A DNA stretch of 64,000 nt from CAKSNH01 sp964422725 (GCA_964422725.1 CAYRCC010000003.1:1-64000); one strand, 5' to 3'. Numbered from the stretch's first letter, positions 37,150-46,768 are shown. Notes: generated from the letters alone by a model not told the origin. Program-made: numbers and translations.

Positions 37150-39609
37150 TTAAACGGTTAAAAACTGTCCGTCCTTTGCATCTATTGTAATTTTTGCGCC
37201 ATGCCTGATACTTCCGTCGATAATCTTTTCCGACAGCATATCCTCGATTTTACTTTGTATTGCACGTCTTAAAGGACGCGCGCCGTAGGTAGGGTCAAAG
37301 CCTTCCTTTGCAATAAGACTTACGGCATCTTCGGTAAATTCGGCTTGGATATCGTTGTTTTCAAGACGTTTCGTAAGTGTCGAAAGCATAAGACGTGTAA
37401 TGTCTTTGATGTTTTCCTCGTTCAGACGGCTGAACACGATAATATCGTCGATACGGTTTAGAAATTCCGGTTTAAACGCTTTCTTTACCTCGTCCATAAC
37501 CTTGTTTTTGATTTGCTCGTATTCGTTTTTTGAATTATCTGTATCGCTGTTTACGGAAAATCCGAGTTTTGCCGAGTTATTGTTTAATATATTTTTTGCA
37601 CCGAGGTTTGATGTCATTATAATAACGGTATTTCTGAAATCCACCTTTCTGCCCTGTGCATCTGTCAGTATACCGTCCTCAAGGACTTGCAGCATAATAT
37701 TGAACACGTCCGGATGTGCTTTTTCGATTTCGTCGAACAACAGCACAGAATACGGTTTGCGCCTGATTTTCTCGGTGAGTTGACCACCCTCCTCAAATCC
37801 CACATATCCCGGAGGTGAACCTATAAATTTCGCTACCGAGTGTTTTTCCATATATTCGGACATATCGACTCTTATAATGGAGTCCTCACTGCCGAACATA
37901 GCCTCTGCCAATGCTTTTGAAAGCTCGGTTTTGCCGACACCTGTAGGACCGAGGAATAAGAATGAACCTGTAGGCCGCTTAGGATCTTTGAGTCCAGCTC
38001 TGCCGCGGCGTATAGCCTTTGCAACGGCACTTACCGCCTCGTGCTGACCGATAACACGCTCATGCAGAATGTTTTCAAGGTTTTTAAGACGTTCGCTTTC
38101 CGTTTCGGCAAGCTTGTTTACAGGGATTTTTGTCCAGTCGGACACGATGTCGGCGATATCTTCATCGGTGACTGTGGAATCGTTTGCCGCCGAACTGCCT
38201 TTCCATTCCTGTTTTTGCTCGTCTATCTGCTTTTTCAGGGTGTTTTCTTTATCACGTATTTGAGCCGCTTTTTCAAAGTCCTGTGTGGTAATTGCCTCTT
38301 CCTTTTCCTTAGACAGCGCATCAAGCTGTTTTTCGAGAGCTTTTACGTCGTTCGGGGCGGTAAGTCCTTTCAGACGTTTTTTTGAGGCTGCCTCGTCGAT
38401 TAGGTCGATTGCTTTGTCCGGCAGAAACCTGTCGGTAATATATCTTGCGGACAGCTTTGCCGCCGCCATAAGAGCACTGTCGGTGATTTTTACGCTGTGG
38501 TGTGCCTCGTACCTGTCGCGGATACCCAAAAGTATGGAGTAAGTTTCGTCAACACTCGGTTCGCCGACAGTTACAGGCTGGAATCTGCGTTCGAGCGCGG
38601 CATCTTTTTCGATATATTTGCGGTATTCCTTGATTGTGGTTGCACCTATCAGCTGTAATTCGCCGCGTGCAAGTGACGGTTTGAGTATGTTTGATGCATC
38701 AATCGCGCCTTCCGCCGAACCGGCACCGACTATTGTGTGGATTTCGTCGATAAACAGTATTACATTTCCGGCGTTTATAACTTCTTCAACCGCTTTTTTC
38801 AGTCTGTCCTCAAATTCACCGCGGTATTTTGCACCGGCTACCATTGACGACAGGTCAACCGTAACGAGCCGTTTATCTTTCAAAATTTCAGGTACGTCAC
38901 CGGACACTATTTTCTGAGCGAGTCCTTCGATGACGGCGGTTTTGCCGACACCAGGTTCGCCTATCAGACAAGGATTGTTTTTGGTACGTCTGCTCAAAAT
39001 TTGTATAACCCTGTCAATTTCTTCACTTCTGCCTATTACCGGGTCAAATTTATTTTCGGCGGCAAGTGCGGTGAAATCTCTGCCGAACTTATCCAACGTC
39101 GGAGTGGAGCTTTTCTTTTTGGATGCGTTTTGATAACCTTTTGATTGTATAAATTCCTCCTCCTGCTGTGCGCCGTCTATAGCACGAATCATATCTGTAT
39201 AGAAATTTTGCAGATTTACGCCCAAATCAAGCAGTATTTTGACGGCAACACCCTCGCCGTCGCGGATAATTGCCATAAGCAGATGCTCTGTGCCGATGTA
39301 TTTGTGTCCCAATCGGCGCGCCTCAACAAAGCTAAGCTCCAGTATACGCTTACTGCGCGGTGTGAAAGACAGCTGAGAGTTTTCGTCAAGCGGCGGATTT
39401 GTGCCGATGTAGGCTTCGATTTTTTCTTTGATATTTTCGGCGGTGGCTTTTGTGCTTTCGAGCAGCTTAGCCGCAACTCCGCTCTTTTCCGTGGCAAGAC
39501 CAACCAAAATATGTTCACTTCCGATATAGTCATGTCCCATTTCGCACGCACATTGCTGTGCCCAAGTCAACGCATTTCGTGCTTTTTCTGTAAAATACGG
39601 TGATAACAT
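37150..39609 (-). CDS. clpC: ATP-dependent Clp protease ATPase ClpC
   Basis: The 819-residue AAA+ unfoldase feeds proteins to ClpP. Two Clp_N repeats (about 1-150) are followed by AAA-1 with Walker A GEPGVGKTA and Walker B VILFIDEIHT. A UVR-type middle coiled coil (QDFEKAAQIRDKE) lies between the rings. AAA-2 has Walker A GPTGVGKTE and Walker B LLFDEIEKAH, and a C-terminal D2 small domain ends the protein. The M domain is of the short ClpC type, not the long ClpB type. ATG 39609 is used with AAGGAGG 10 bases upstream; a TTG at 39618 abuts that site. It is the last gene of the ctsR-mcsA-mcsB-clpC operon. Confidence 0.95.
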   Translation of the reverse strand: MLSPYFTEKARNALTWAQQCACEMGHDYIGSEHILVGLATEKSGVAAKLLESTKATAENIKEKIEAYIGTNPPLDENSQLSFTPRSKRILELSFVEARRLGHKYIGTEHLLMAIIRDGEGVAVKILLDLGVNLQNFYTDMIRAIDGAQQEEEFIQSKGYQNASKKKSSTPTLDKFGRDFTALAAENKFDPVIGRSEEIDRVIQILSRRTKNNPCLIGEPGVGKTAVIEGLAQKIVSGDVPEILKDKRLVTVDLSSMVAGAKYRGEFEDRLKKAVEEVINAGNVILFIDEIHTIVGAGSAEGAIDASNILKPSLARGELQLIGATTIKEYRKYIEKDAALERRFQPVTVGEPSVDETYSILLGIRDRYEAHHSVKITDSALMAAAKLSARYITDRFLPDKAIDLIDEAASKKRLKGLTAPNDVKALEKQLDALSKEKEEAITTQDFEKAAQIRDKENTLKKQIDEQKQEWKGSSAANDSTVTDEDIADIVSDWTKIPVNKLAETESERLKNLENILHERVIGQHEAVSAVAKAIRRGRAGLKDPKRPTGSFLFLGPTGVGKTELSKALAEAMFGSEDSIIRVDMSEYMEKHSVAKFIGSPPGYVGFEEGGQLTEKIRRKPYSVLLFDEIEKAHPDVFNIMLQVLEDGILTDAQGRKVDFRNTVIIMTSNLGAKNILNNNSAKLGFSVNSDTDNSKNEYEQIKNKVMDEVKKAFKPEFLNRIDDIIVFSRLNEENIKDITRLMLSTLTKRLENNDIQAEFTEDAVSLIAKEGFDPTYGARPLRRAIQSKIEDMLSEKIIDGSIRHGAKITIDAKDGQFLTV

Positions 39610-39663
39610 TTTAATCAATCCTCCTTAAAAATTTGTCTGTTTTGTCAGTTAGCTGTGATAGAT

Positions 39664-40671
39664 TTAAAGGTTTTCTCTGAGAAAATCAGCTCTTGCCTTA
39701 TCGCGTTCGGACGGGGAGAGCTTTTTGCCTTTAAGAGTCATTATACACGCCGGTTCGGCGCATATTTCAAGCGCCGCGGTATTTATCTTCTTATCCGGAA
39801 TTATACCCATATTTTGTCCTAATCTTACATCGGACAGCAATGTTTTTGTTTCGTCCGACGTAATACTTCGCGCATACTTCAAAATTCCGTATGACCGCCA
39901 GATTTTATCCGACAGCGCATCAAGGCTGTTGTTTTTAAGATATTCGCGCGCATCGTTTTCGTGGCGGATAATTTGTCCTACGATATTTTTTAAGTTGTTT
40001 ATAAGGTCGGTTTCGGAGGCACCCATTGTAATTTGGTTTGAAAACTGCAGCAGGTTGCCCTGTGCCTCTGTGCCTTCACCGTAAAAACCGCGTACAGCAA
40101 TACCGAGCTGTGTTGCCGAGCTGATAATTTTTCGGAGCTTGTTAGTCATTGTGAGTGCCGGCAAGTGCAGCATTACCGAGGCTCTGAGTCCCGTTCCGGC
40201 ATTTGTCGGACACGCCGTAAGATATCCGAATTCATCATCGAAAGCGTATTCTAAGTTTTCTTCGATTAAATCGTCTACTTTGTTTGCAAGCTCCCACGCT
40301 TTGTCGAGGTCAAGGTCGGGGAGTATTATCTGCAAACGTATGTGGTCCTCCTCCATGAGCAGTATGCTTATGGTGCGGTCTTTGCTTATGAGGGCGGAAT
40401 AGCCGCTGCCTTTGAGCATAACCGGACTTATAAGATGTTTTTCCGCAAGCATTTGTTTTGTCTGTTCATCGGTATTGTCAAAATCCATAAATTCAAACTC
40501 TTTTGCCAGTGCGCTGTTACCGTTTAGGATACTGTCGGCGATTTTTTTGCCGGTTTTCTTTTTCATTTCGGCTGTCATTGCGTTTGAAAACGGTACGTTT
40601 TTAAGGTTTCTTGCAAGACGTATTCTTGTGCTTACCGCTATGTCGGAGCTGTTTTTTTCATACCAAAGCAT
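39664..40671 (-). CDS. mcsB: protein arginine kinase McsB
   Basis: The 335-residue phosphagen-kinase-fold enzyme phosphorylates arginine residues of proteins and marks them for ClpCP. Family blocks are STRIRLARNLKNVPF near the start, the TACPTNAGTGLRASVMLHLP catalytic segment and RGFYGEGTEAQGNLLQFSNQ. mcsA ends one base upstream; clpC follows after 54 bases. Regulation is by CtsR through the operon promoter. Confidence 0.94.
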   Translation of the reverse strand: MLWYEKNSSDIAVSTRIRLARNLKNVPFSNAMTAEMKKKTGKKIADSILNGNSALAKEFEFMDFDNTDEQTKQMLAEKHLISPVMLKGSGYSALISKDRTISILLMEEDHIRLQIILPDLDLDKAWELANKVDDLIEENLEYAFDDEFGYLTACPTNAGTGLRASVMLHLPALTMTNKLRKIISSATQLGIAVRGFYGEGTEAQGNLLQFSNQITMGASETDLINNLKNIVGQIIRHENDAREYLKNNSLDALSDKIWRSYGILKYARSITSDETKTLLSDVRLGQNMGIIPDKKINTAALEICAEPACIMTLKGKKLSPSERDKARADFLRENL

Positions 40672-40672
40672 A

Positions 40673-41041
40673 TTATTTCACCTCATTTTCCATTGCTTTA
40701 ATTTCTTTGTGCAGCTTTGCCGCCTCTTCGTAATTTTCGTTTTTGACAGCCTGTGCAAGCTGTGTCTTGAGTGACTCGTATCTGCGCTTTTTCTTTAGTC
40801 CGTCGGCGCAGTGCGACGGAATTTTTCCGGTATGCACCGTATTTGCGTGTATTTGCCGGAGAGTATCCGTGACGGGGGCGCGGAATACTGAATAGCAGCT
40901 GCCGCAGCCGAATTTTCCGCTGCGGCGGAAATCCTCAAAGCTGTGTCCGCATACGGGGCATACGGTCTTTTTCTTCTGCACGTAGGCGGTTGTCGGTACT
41001 ATGTCGAAATTATCAAAAAAATCCGAGAAAAAATCATACAT
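40673..41041 (-). CDS. mcsA: McsA, activator of McsB, short form
   Basis: The 122-residue protein has one treble-clef zinc ribbon (CPVCGHSFEDFRRSGKFGC then CGSC), the conserved HTGKIP motif, and a C-terminal UVR coiled coil (NENYEEAAKLHKEIKAME). In Bacillus subtilis McsA is about 185 residues with an additional N-terminal CxxC pair. That first zinc module is missing here and is replaced by about 25 residues (MYDFFSDFFDNFD). It lies between ctsR and mcsB and should activate McsB. Confidence 0.9.
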   Translation of the reverse strand: MYDFFSDFFDNFDIVPTTAYVQKKKTVCPVCGHSFEDFRRSGKFGCGSCYSVFRAPVTDTLRQIHANTVHTGKIPSHCADGLKKKRRYESLKTQLAQAVKNENYEEAAKLHKEIKAMENEVK

Positions 41042-41065
41042 AAAAAATCAATCCTTTCTGTTTTG

Positions 41066-41509
41066 TCAGAGTATGGCAGTCAGCATATTTTTAAGTATAT
41101 TCGCTCTTAACGCATCTTTATTCGGCTGAGCTACCGTAATACTTTTATCGCTTATTCCGCCTGCCATTATTTTAAGCTCTCGTTCGTTTATAAATTCGCT
41201 GTCATATAAATATGATATAATTGCTTTTGCGCTGTCGGTATCCAATGCTGTGCCTATACGCGAAATTACATCGGCAATACGATTGTCGCCGGTGTTTATC
41301 CGGCGTATACGGATATATCCGCCGCCGCCGCGCCGGCTTTCGACAACGTATCCGCGCTGTTCGTTAAAGCGAGTTGTCATCACATAATTTATCTGCGACG
41401 GCACACAATTGAATATTCCGGCAAGCTCGTTTCGCTTAAGCTCCAGCCAACCCTCCTCGTCTTTCATAAGTTCTATTATGAATTGTTCTATACTGTCACT
41501 TAATCCCAT
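41066..41509 (-). CDS. ctsR: CtsR, repressor of class III heat-shock genes
   Basis: The 147-residue winged-helix repressor has ELKRNELAGIFNCVPSQINYV (recognition region), the arginine-rich wing ESRRGGGGYIRI and a C-terminal dimerisation domain targeted by McsB. ATG 41509 has AGAGGTGA upstream; the in-frame GTG 41518 lies in that site. It is the first gene of the operon and its own operator sits at 41528-41544. Confidence 0.94.
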   Translation of the reverse strand: MGLSDSIEQFIIELMKDEEGWLELKRNELAGIFNCVPSQINYVMTTRFNEQRGYVVESRRGGGGYIRIRRINTGDNRIADVISRIGTALDTDSAKAIISYLYDSEFINERELKIMAGGISDKSITVAQPNKDALRANILKNMLTAIL

Positions 41510-41527
41510 TTTCGTCACCTCTTTGTC

Positions 41528-41544
41528 TTTGACTTTCTTTGACC
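41528..41544 (-). promoter_or_regulatory. CtsR operator
   Basis: On the minus strand GGTCAAA-GAA-AGTCAAA (41544-41528), the heptad direct repeat with NAN spacer that defines a CtsR box. It lies just downstream of the -10 hexamer, where it would block transcription. Confidence 0.9.
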
Positions 41545-41554
41545 TTTCAATTAC

Positions 41555-41582
41555 ATTATAGCGCGTTTTTTGAAATTGTCAA
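41555..41582 (-). promoter_or_regulatory. promoter of ctsR-mcsA-mcsB-clpC
   Basis: On the minus strand TTGACA (41582-41577), 16 bp, TATAAT (41560-41555). Confidence 0.85.
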
Positions 41583-41701
41583 TAGGTATTTTGAAAAAAA
41601 TTTAAATTTTTTCCGTTAATACATTTGAATCGGCGTTCAACATATATTTTTAGTGACAAATCCGATATTTTGTGATACACTAAACAAGAGAGGTGTTTTT
41701 T

Positions 41702-42052
41702 ATGGGCATTATAAATATCAAAAACGATACCGTTATATTCACGCCGTCACTGCCGGGCAGAATAACCGCCGAAAACGAAAAAATTCCGCTTTCGGGCGCG
41801 TTTGCCGAGTGCTCGTGGGAGATTAATCGGTACGGACTGTGCATAACGGTTTGCGTACCCGATAATATGCGCGGTATGCTGAGAGTGCCGTTTGCCGACA
41901 ATATCAGTGCAAACGATACTATGGTGTGGATTTACGGACTGGAAAGCAACAGCGAAAATATCCGTTTTGAAAGTATAGAAACAATAGAAACGGGCGACAA
42001 ATTTATTTGGTTTGAGCTGTCATCGGGTACATATTGCTTCAATTTGAAATAG
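41702..42052 (+). CDS. small protein resembling an alpha-L-rhamnosidase C-terminal domain
   Basis: The 116-residue protein has no signal peptide. It is made mostly of predicted beta strands, including SGAFAECSWEINRYGLCITVCVP and a final FELSSGTYCFNL. The order resembles the C-terminal beta-sandwich of GH78 rhamnosidases, where VPDN-type and SGxYxF motifs recur, but no catalytic domain precedes it. It begins at ATG 41702 with AGAGAGGTG upstream and sits alone between ctsR (divergent) and rpsU. It may be a free-standing carbohydrate-binding module or a relic; the assignment is tentative. Confidence 0.45.
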   Translation: MGIINIKNDTVIFTPSLPGRITAENEKIPLSGAFAECSWEINRYGLCITVCVPDNMRGMLRVPFADNISANDTMVWIYGLESNSENIRFESIETIETGDKFIWFELSSGTYCFNLK

Positions 42053-42141
42053 CGGACTTTCGACAATAAGCGCGAATTAACCGTATTTAAGAAAAAATTT
42101 CGGTTTTTTTCAATAAAATACAGTATAAATAAATAATTTAC

Positions 42142-42171
42142 TTGACAATTCCACTGTAAATAAGTTATAAT
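42142..42171 (+). promoter_or_regulatory. promoter of rpsU
   Basis: TTGACA (42142-42147), 18 bp, TATAAT (42166-42171). Confidence 0.8.
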
Positions 42172-42240
42172 ATATGTTGTTGTGTTAGTATATTGCAACT
42201 ATACATCCTAGAATTGACTTGCCGGAGGGAGGGGAATACA

Positions 42241-42417
42241 GTGTCTGAAATCAGAGTTAAAGAAAATGAAACATTAGATAGCGCACTTCGTAGATTTAAA
42301 CGCCAATGTGCCAAGTCAGGGGTTATGTCAGAAATCAGAAAGCGTGAACATTACGAAAAGCCAAGCGTAAAGCGCAAAAAGAAATCTGAAGCTGCTCGTA
42401 AGAGAAAGTTTAAATAA
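42241..42417 (+). CDS. rpsU: 30S ribosomal protein S21
   Basis: The 58-residue basic protein of the small ribosomal subunit has SEIRVKENETLDSALRRFKR at the start and a Lys/Arg-rich tail. It starts at GTG 42241, preceded by GGAGGGAGGGG; the in-frame upstream sequence crosses that site and is not coding. yqeY follows, the usual order in Firmicutes. Confidence 0.96.
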   Translation: MSEIRVKENETLDSALRRFKRQCAKSGVMSEIRKREHYEKPSVKRKKKSEAARKRKFK

Positions 42418-42533
42418 CTTTTCGCTGTAGGATTGTCCGTCTGCCGTTTGGCGGAATTATCTTAATAATGTAAGGGAAAGATATACGGACGTTTATTTTG
42501 TCACACTCCCTATGTGACGGATTGGAAATTATT

Positions 42534-42980
42534 ATGTCGCTCAAAGAAAGATTGGCTGACGATTTGAAGTCGGCAATGAAGAATAAAGATGTTGTCCGCA
42601 AAAACGCAGTACAGATGATTCGTGCAGCTATACTGCAAGTGGAAAAGGATAATAAGGTAACTCTTGATGATGAAGGCATTATCACTGTTATTGCTAAACA
42701 GCTGAAACAGCGTAAAGATGTTCTCCCTGATTATGAAAAGAGTGGCCGAGACGATTTAATCGCCGAGTTAAAGGCGGAAATGGATGTTATAATGCAATAT
42801 TTGCCTGAGCAGTTATCGGCTGAAGAGCTTGAGGTGATTGTGAAAGAGGCAATAGACTCAACAGGTGCATCTTCCATGAAGGATATGGGCAAAATCATGG
42901 CTGCGGTTATGCCTAAGGTTAAGGGCAGAGCTGATGGTAAAGCCATCAATGAGGCCGCAAAAAAACTATTGAGCTTATAA
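42534..42980 (+). CDS. yqeY: YqeY/GatB-tail-domain protein
   Basis: The 148-residue protein is all-helical and matches the YqeY family: MSLKERLADDLKSAMKNKD, QLKQRKDVLPDYEKSGRDDL, YLPEQLSAEEL and MGKIMAAVMPKVKGRADGK. It resembles the tail domain of GatB and may act on tRNA-related functions, but its role is unknown. ATG 42534 is chosen by family alignment; the ribosome binding site (GGAAA) is weak. It is downstream of rpsU and ends at a strong terminator. Confidence 0.92.
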   Translation: MSLKERLADDLKSAMKNKDVVRKNAVQMIRAAILQVEKDNKVTLDDEGIITVIAKQLKQRKDVLPDYEKSGRDDLIAELKAEMDVIMQYLPEQLSAEELEVIVKEAIDSTGASSMKDMGKIMAAVMPKVKGRADGKAINEAAKKLLSL

Positions 42981-43040
42981 AATGACATCTGTTATTTTAA
43001 ACATAATAAATACTGCAGAGGGTTAAACCTTGCATTTTCA

Positions 43041-43075
43041 AAACAGACAGACTCGATTGAGTTTGTCTGTTTTTG
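43041..43075 (+). terminator. terminator of rpsU-yqeY
   Basis: AACAGACAGACTC pairs with GAGTTTGTCTGTT across GATT with one mismatch, followed by a T-run (43041-43075). Confidence 0.85.
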
Positions 43076-43140
43076 CGTTTGGCGCTGTTGTACGCAGTCC
43101 GACTGATTTTATTGTTTTGACAGCTGATTTTGCAAAAATG

Positions 43141-43169
43141 TTGAAATGTCTGATAAGGCAGTGTATAAT
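43141..43169 (+). promoter_or_regulatory. promoter of secreted DUF6273-like gene
   Basis: TTGAAA (43141-43146), 17 bp, TATAAT (43164-43169). Confidence 0.65.
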
Positions 43170-43210
43170 TGAATTATCATTAAATTTAATTGATTGGGGA
43201 GTTTAAAATT

Positions 43211-46200
43211 ATGAAACAGTTAGGCAAAAGAACAGCCGCATTTGTACTTGTACTTGCGATGCTCAGCGCATTTGTGCCGATAATTGCAAGCGCGGCGGCA
43301 ATCAACATCGGCGACTACATACAAATGGGTACATATTACGATGAACCGATACTCTGGCGGTGCGTGGATATAGACGAAAATGGTCCGCTTATGCTGAGCG
43401 ATAAAATACTTTGCTTAAAACCGTTCGACGCGCAAACGAGCGAAAACTCCGAAACGGGTTCGCACAGCAGAGATGGCGATTCAAAACGCGCAAATAACGG
43501 TTCAAATTACTGGGCGGACTCGAATATGCGCTCATGGCTTAATTCCACCGCGACAGCCGGAAATGTGGAATGGCTCTGCGGAAATCCGCCTATTGCCGAT
43601 AAAGTGTGGTACGAATATAACGCATATGACAGCGAAAGCGGATTTTTAACCAACTTTACAAAATCCGAGCTTAGAGCAATAAAAGAGGTTACGCAAAAAT
43701 CAATTCTGTCATATCCGGAAATAGATGCCGATATGGATACAGCGGGAACGGAACTGCATACACATGAATACGGCACACCTGATGTGGCATTGCAAAATTA
43801 CGATAAAGCGTATGCGGAAAACGTAACAGACAAGATGTTTTTGCTTGATGTAAAACAGGTGAACGAGGTTTACAATAACCGAAATACTTTGGGCGATGAT
43901 TATCATATAGGAGAGCCGACTGCAAAATGCGTGGAAAATTCTGACTATACAGATGATGATTTAACAGCCGGCAATAAATGGCACTATTGGCTCCGCTCGC
44001 CTCTCTGCACACCTTATTACGACGGTAGCTACTATGTCCACTTCGTCGAATCGGGCGAATCGTTTGGCTATGTCAACGGTTGTTGTGCAGATGCCGGCGT
44101 TATAGGCGTGCGCCCCGCTTTCTATCTAAATCTGTCATCTGTTTCCGTAATTACGGGTTCAGGCAACGAGTCAAACCCTTATGTGTGTTATGGCTCGGGC
44201 AGTATAGGCGGAAACGATTTTGACGAAGATGCCGGCAAAAACGGCGACTACAATTCGTATATTTCGGGAATTTACAGCCCAAATTCGGCTGCATCAAAAA
44301 CATACGGAGTGAAAAATTTTAAGTATACCGACGAGGGCGAGGTTTATACGGCGGTACAGGAATTTTATAAAGCGTGCAACGAGTATATCGGAGCGGTGAA
44401 GAGTGAGGCGGAAAACGGCGGCAACTCAAAAGATGCAGTAATCGCCGCCGCGGAACAGCTGTATAATGATGACGAAAATTCAAAATATAAATATTTTCTG
44501 CTCGCTGATACGTCGACGGGAAAGGCTGTGCCGGCAAAGGCGAAAAAAGCCGCTTATATGGCTTTGGCTGAATATTTCAATTCGGGAATTTCGGGAAAGG
44601 GCGACAAATGGAAGGTCAATCTTGACGATAAGATGATTGTGATAGATGCAAAGCTGACAAAACAGATTTTGAGCAGTCTTGGAAAATATAACAAAACGTC
44701 AAGCTATAACGGGTATGACGTTAATATAAGCGTTATATACTATTTGGGTTCGTTTACGGGGAGCGTAAGAGTTTCAAACAGTAAAGCAACTTACACCGGA
44801 ATTATAAATTCCAAGCCGGCAGATGTTGCAAATTCGATGAACATAATGCTTACGGAGCTAAGAAACGTTACCGACGATGTAACAAAACAGGCGTACCGTT
44901 CGTATATAAATGAAATCGGAAATATTACGGGCATTAACGAGTGGTTCAGGGTGGAAATGACGGACAAGCTGAAAAGCGCGGTAAAGACAATGCGCAAAAA
45001 AGGATTCGGCGACGTTATGAAAATGACAAAGCGCTGTTATGACGGATATGAGATTTTCAGAAAGGTTATTCTGATAAAAGATGCAAATCTGAAGGATATA
45101 GACAGTATCAAATCATCTTTGTCCAATGCGCAGAGTATGTACGATAAGATAAAGGGACTGAAGTATACCGATTCGGCTGTGGATAATTTTGTGGTAAAAC
45201 AGGCACTTTCAAGGGTTGAAAGCGCGCGGAAACAGCTTGAGGATACTATGTATGATTATATTTATCACAGCACCGGAAATCCGCCGAAAACCGCGCTTGA
45301 CAAGGCGAATGACTGGATAAAAGGGAAAACGTCAAAGCTGTGGAATATGCTGTTCCAGTGTCCGGTTGATTTTGAGGTTTACGATAAAGAGAAAAATCTT
45401 TTGGGTTACGTAAAGGACGGAAAGGTTTTCTGTACGGACGATATTTATATTGAAACAAGCGGCGATGTGAAGTATTTGTTTGTACCCGAGGGAATGGAAG
45501 TCGATATTAAAATGGTCGGTACGGACGAGGGCGAGCTTAATTATGTTGTCGAAGAAACGGTTGACGGTACGCCTACAGGCAGACTGAATTATTATTCGAT
45601 ACCGCTGACCGACGGCGGTGAGCTTTCGCAGAGTGTGAAGGTTGACGAATTGTCGGAGGATACGCAGAGTATGCCGATAGTGACGAATGATACAGAGGTA
45701 ACCGCGGACGAATATCTGTCCGCCCAAAGCGATGCATTTGTTACGGTGCGCGCAGAAACGGGTAAATACGCAAATGTGCTGGGTTCGGGAAATTATGTTA
45801 TAGGTGACAATGTTGAGCTTACGGCTGTACCGGTTGATGATTATTCGTTTGTCGGCTGGTATATCGGCGATTCGCTTGTCTGCTCGGATATTACGTACAG
45901 ATTTACGGCACGCACCGACGTGACGGCAGAGGCTAAATTTGAGAAAAGATATATTTCCGATGACGATTTTGTTACGAATATGACACAAGAGTACGTGGAA
46001 GATATGTATGCGTATGTGTATGAAGAAAGTGACGGTACGCGCGGTATTGTTGTGATACCGTTTAGCGAAGATGCACCGGAGAGCGTTGCATTATATGTAA
46101 GCACGTATGATAAAAATGCGAATGTGATGTCGGATAGTGTACGGTATACGGCAGAGCTTGACGAAAACGGACGATATATCATTGAAAATGTCGTATCGGC

Positions 46201-46579
46201 AGAAACAGCGAAAGTAGCGGTTGCCGACAGCAGAGGTACAGCGGCGGTGATTTTAAATAAAAACTGTAATATAGAGGACGGAGTCAATATAAGCGCAATA
46301 GGCAAATACGACGGCTGTATGCAGATTAAAGCGGCAAATACCGACGGAGAGCTGAAAGTAGAGCTTGACGTAATTGGTTCGGAGCTTGGGAAAAATGATG
46401 TTGATGTTTTTGCGGCAGAGTATGAAAACGGTGTGATGAAAAGTGTTGTAAAGCTTGATGTAACTGCGGAAAACGAAAAGATTATTTGTACCGGCACCGT
46501 AAACGGAAACGACTATAAAATATTTGTGTGGGAAAAAGGTACGTGTATACCGGTAGCACTATCGTACAGTAACAAATAG
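43211..46579 (+). CDS. secreted protein with DUF6273-like domain and shared C-terminal module
   Basis: The 1122-residue protein has a signal peptide (about 1-30). A DUF6273-like domain (about 32-320) follows: GDYIQMGTYYDEPILWRCVD, YWLRSPLC, YVNGCC and GVRPAFYLNL. The middle (about 380-720) is a helical region of unknown function. A bacterial-repeat-type segment (about 860-910; VELTAVPVDDYSFVGWYIG) is near the end. The C-terminal module ends DYKIFVWEKGTCIPVALSY, as in other secreted proteins here. ATG 43211 has TTGGGGAG upstream. No catalytic residues can be named. It probably belongs to the cell-surface set. Confidence 0.7.
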   Translation: MKQLGKRTAAFVLVLAMLSAFVPIIASAAAINIGDYIQMGTYYDEPILWRCVDIDENGPLMLSDKILCLKPFDAQTSENSETGSHSRDGDSKRANNGSNYWADSNMRSWLNSTATAGNVEWLCGNPPIADKVWYEYNAYDSESGFLTNFTKSELRAIKEVTQKSILSYPEIDADMDTAGTELHTHEYGTPDVALQNYDKAYAENVTDKMFLLDVKQVNEVYNNRNTLGDDYHIGEPTAKCVENSDYTDDDLTAGNKWHYWLRSPLCTPYYDGSYYVHFVESGESFGYVNGCCADAGVIGVRPAFYLNLSSVSVITGSGNESNPYVCYGSGSIGGNDFDEDAGKNGDYNSYISGIYSPNSAASKTYGVKNFKYTDEGEVYTAVQEFYKACNEYIGAVKSEAENGGNSKDAVIAAAEQLYNDDENSKYKYFLLADTSTGKAVPAKAKKAAYMALAEYFNSGISGKGDKWKVNLDDKMIVIDAKLTKQILSSLGKYNKTSSYNGYDVNISVIYYLGSFTGSVRVSNSKATYTGIINSKPADVANSMNIMLTELRNVTDDVTKQAYRSYINEIGNITGINEWFRVEMTDKLKSAVKTMRKKGFGDVMKMTKRCYDGYEIFRKVILIKDANLKDIDSIKSSLSNAQSMYDKIKGLKYTDSAVDNFVVKQALSRVESARKQLEDTMYDYIYHSTGNPPKTALDKANDWIKGKTSKLWNMLFQCPVDFEVYDKEKNLLGYVKDGKVFCTDDIYIETSGDVKYLFVPEGMEVDIKMVGTDEGELNYVVEETVDGTPTGRLNYYSIPLTDGGELSQSVKVDELSEDTQSMPIVTNDTEVTADEYLSAQSDAFVTVRAETGKYANVLGSGNYVIGDNVELTAVPVDDYSFVGWYIGDSLVCSDITYRFTARTDVTAEAKFEKRYISDDDFVTNMTQEYVEDMYAYVYEESDGTRGIVVIPFSEDAPESVALYVSTYDKNANVMSDSVRYTAELDENGRYIIENVVSAETAKVAVADSRGTAAVILNKNCNIEDGVNISAIGKYDGCMQIKAANTDGELKVELDVIGSELGKNDVDVFAAEYENGVMKSVVKLDVTAENEKIICTGTVNGNDYKIFVWEKGTCIPVALSYSNK

Positions 46580-46598
46580 AAATGGTAGATTATTAATA

Positions 46599-46655
46599 GA
46601 AAGGCTTTTGAATTACAGCCGATTTTCGGTTGTTTTCAAGAGCCTTAACTTTTCC
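46599..46655 (+). terminator. terminator after the DUF6273-like gene
   Basis: AAGGCTTTTGAA pairs imperfectly with TTCAAGAGCCTT (about 46601-46648), followed by AACTTTTCC. A second hairpin, AAAGCACT / AAGTGCTTT, follows at about 46680-46710. Confidence 0.5.
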
Positions 46656-46768
46656 TGTTTATGCTACAGTGATATTTTAAAGCACTCGCAGGCGAATTGT
46701 AAGTGCTTTTCGTATGCCTGAAGTTTAAAAAACGCCATCGGGATTGTTACGGAAAAACAGTATATTAT

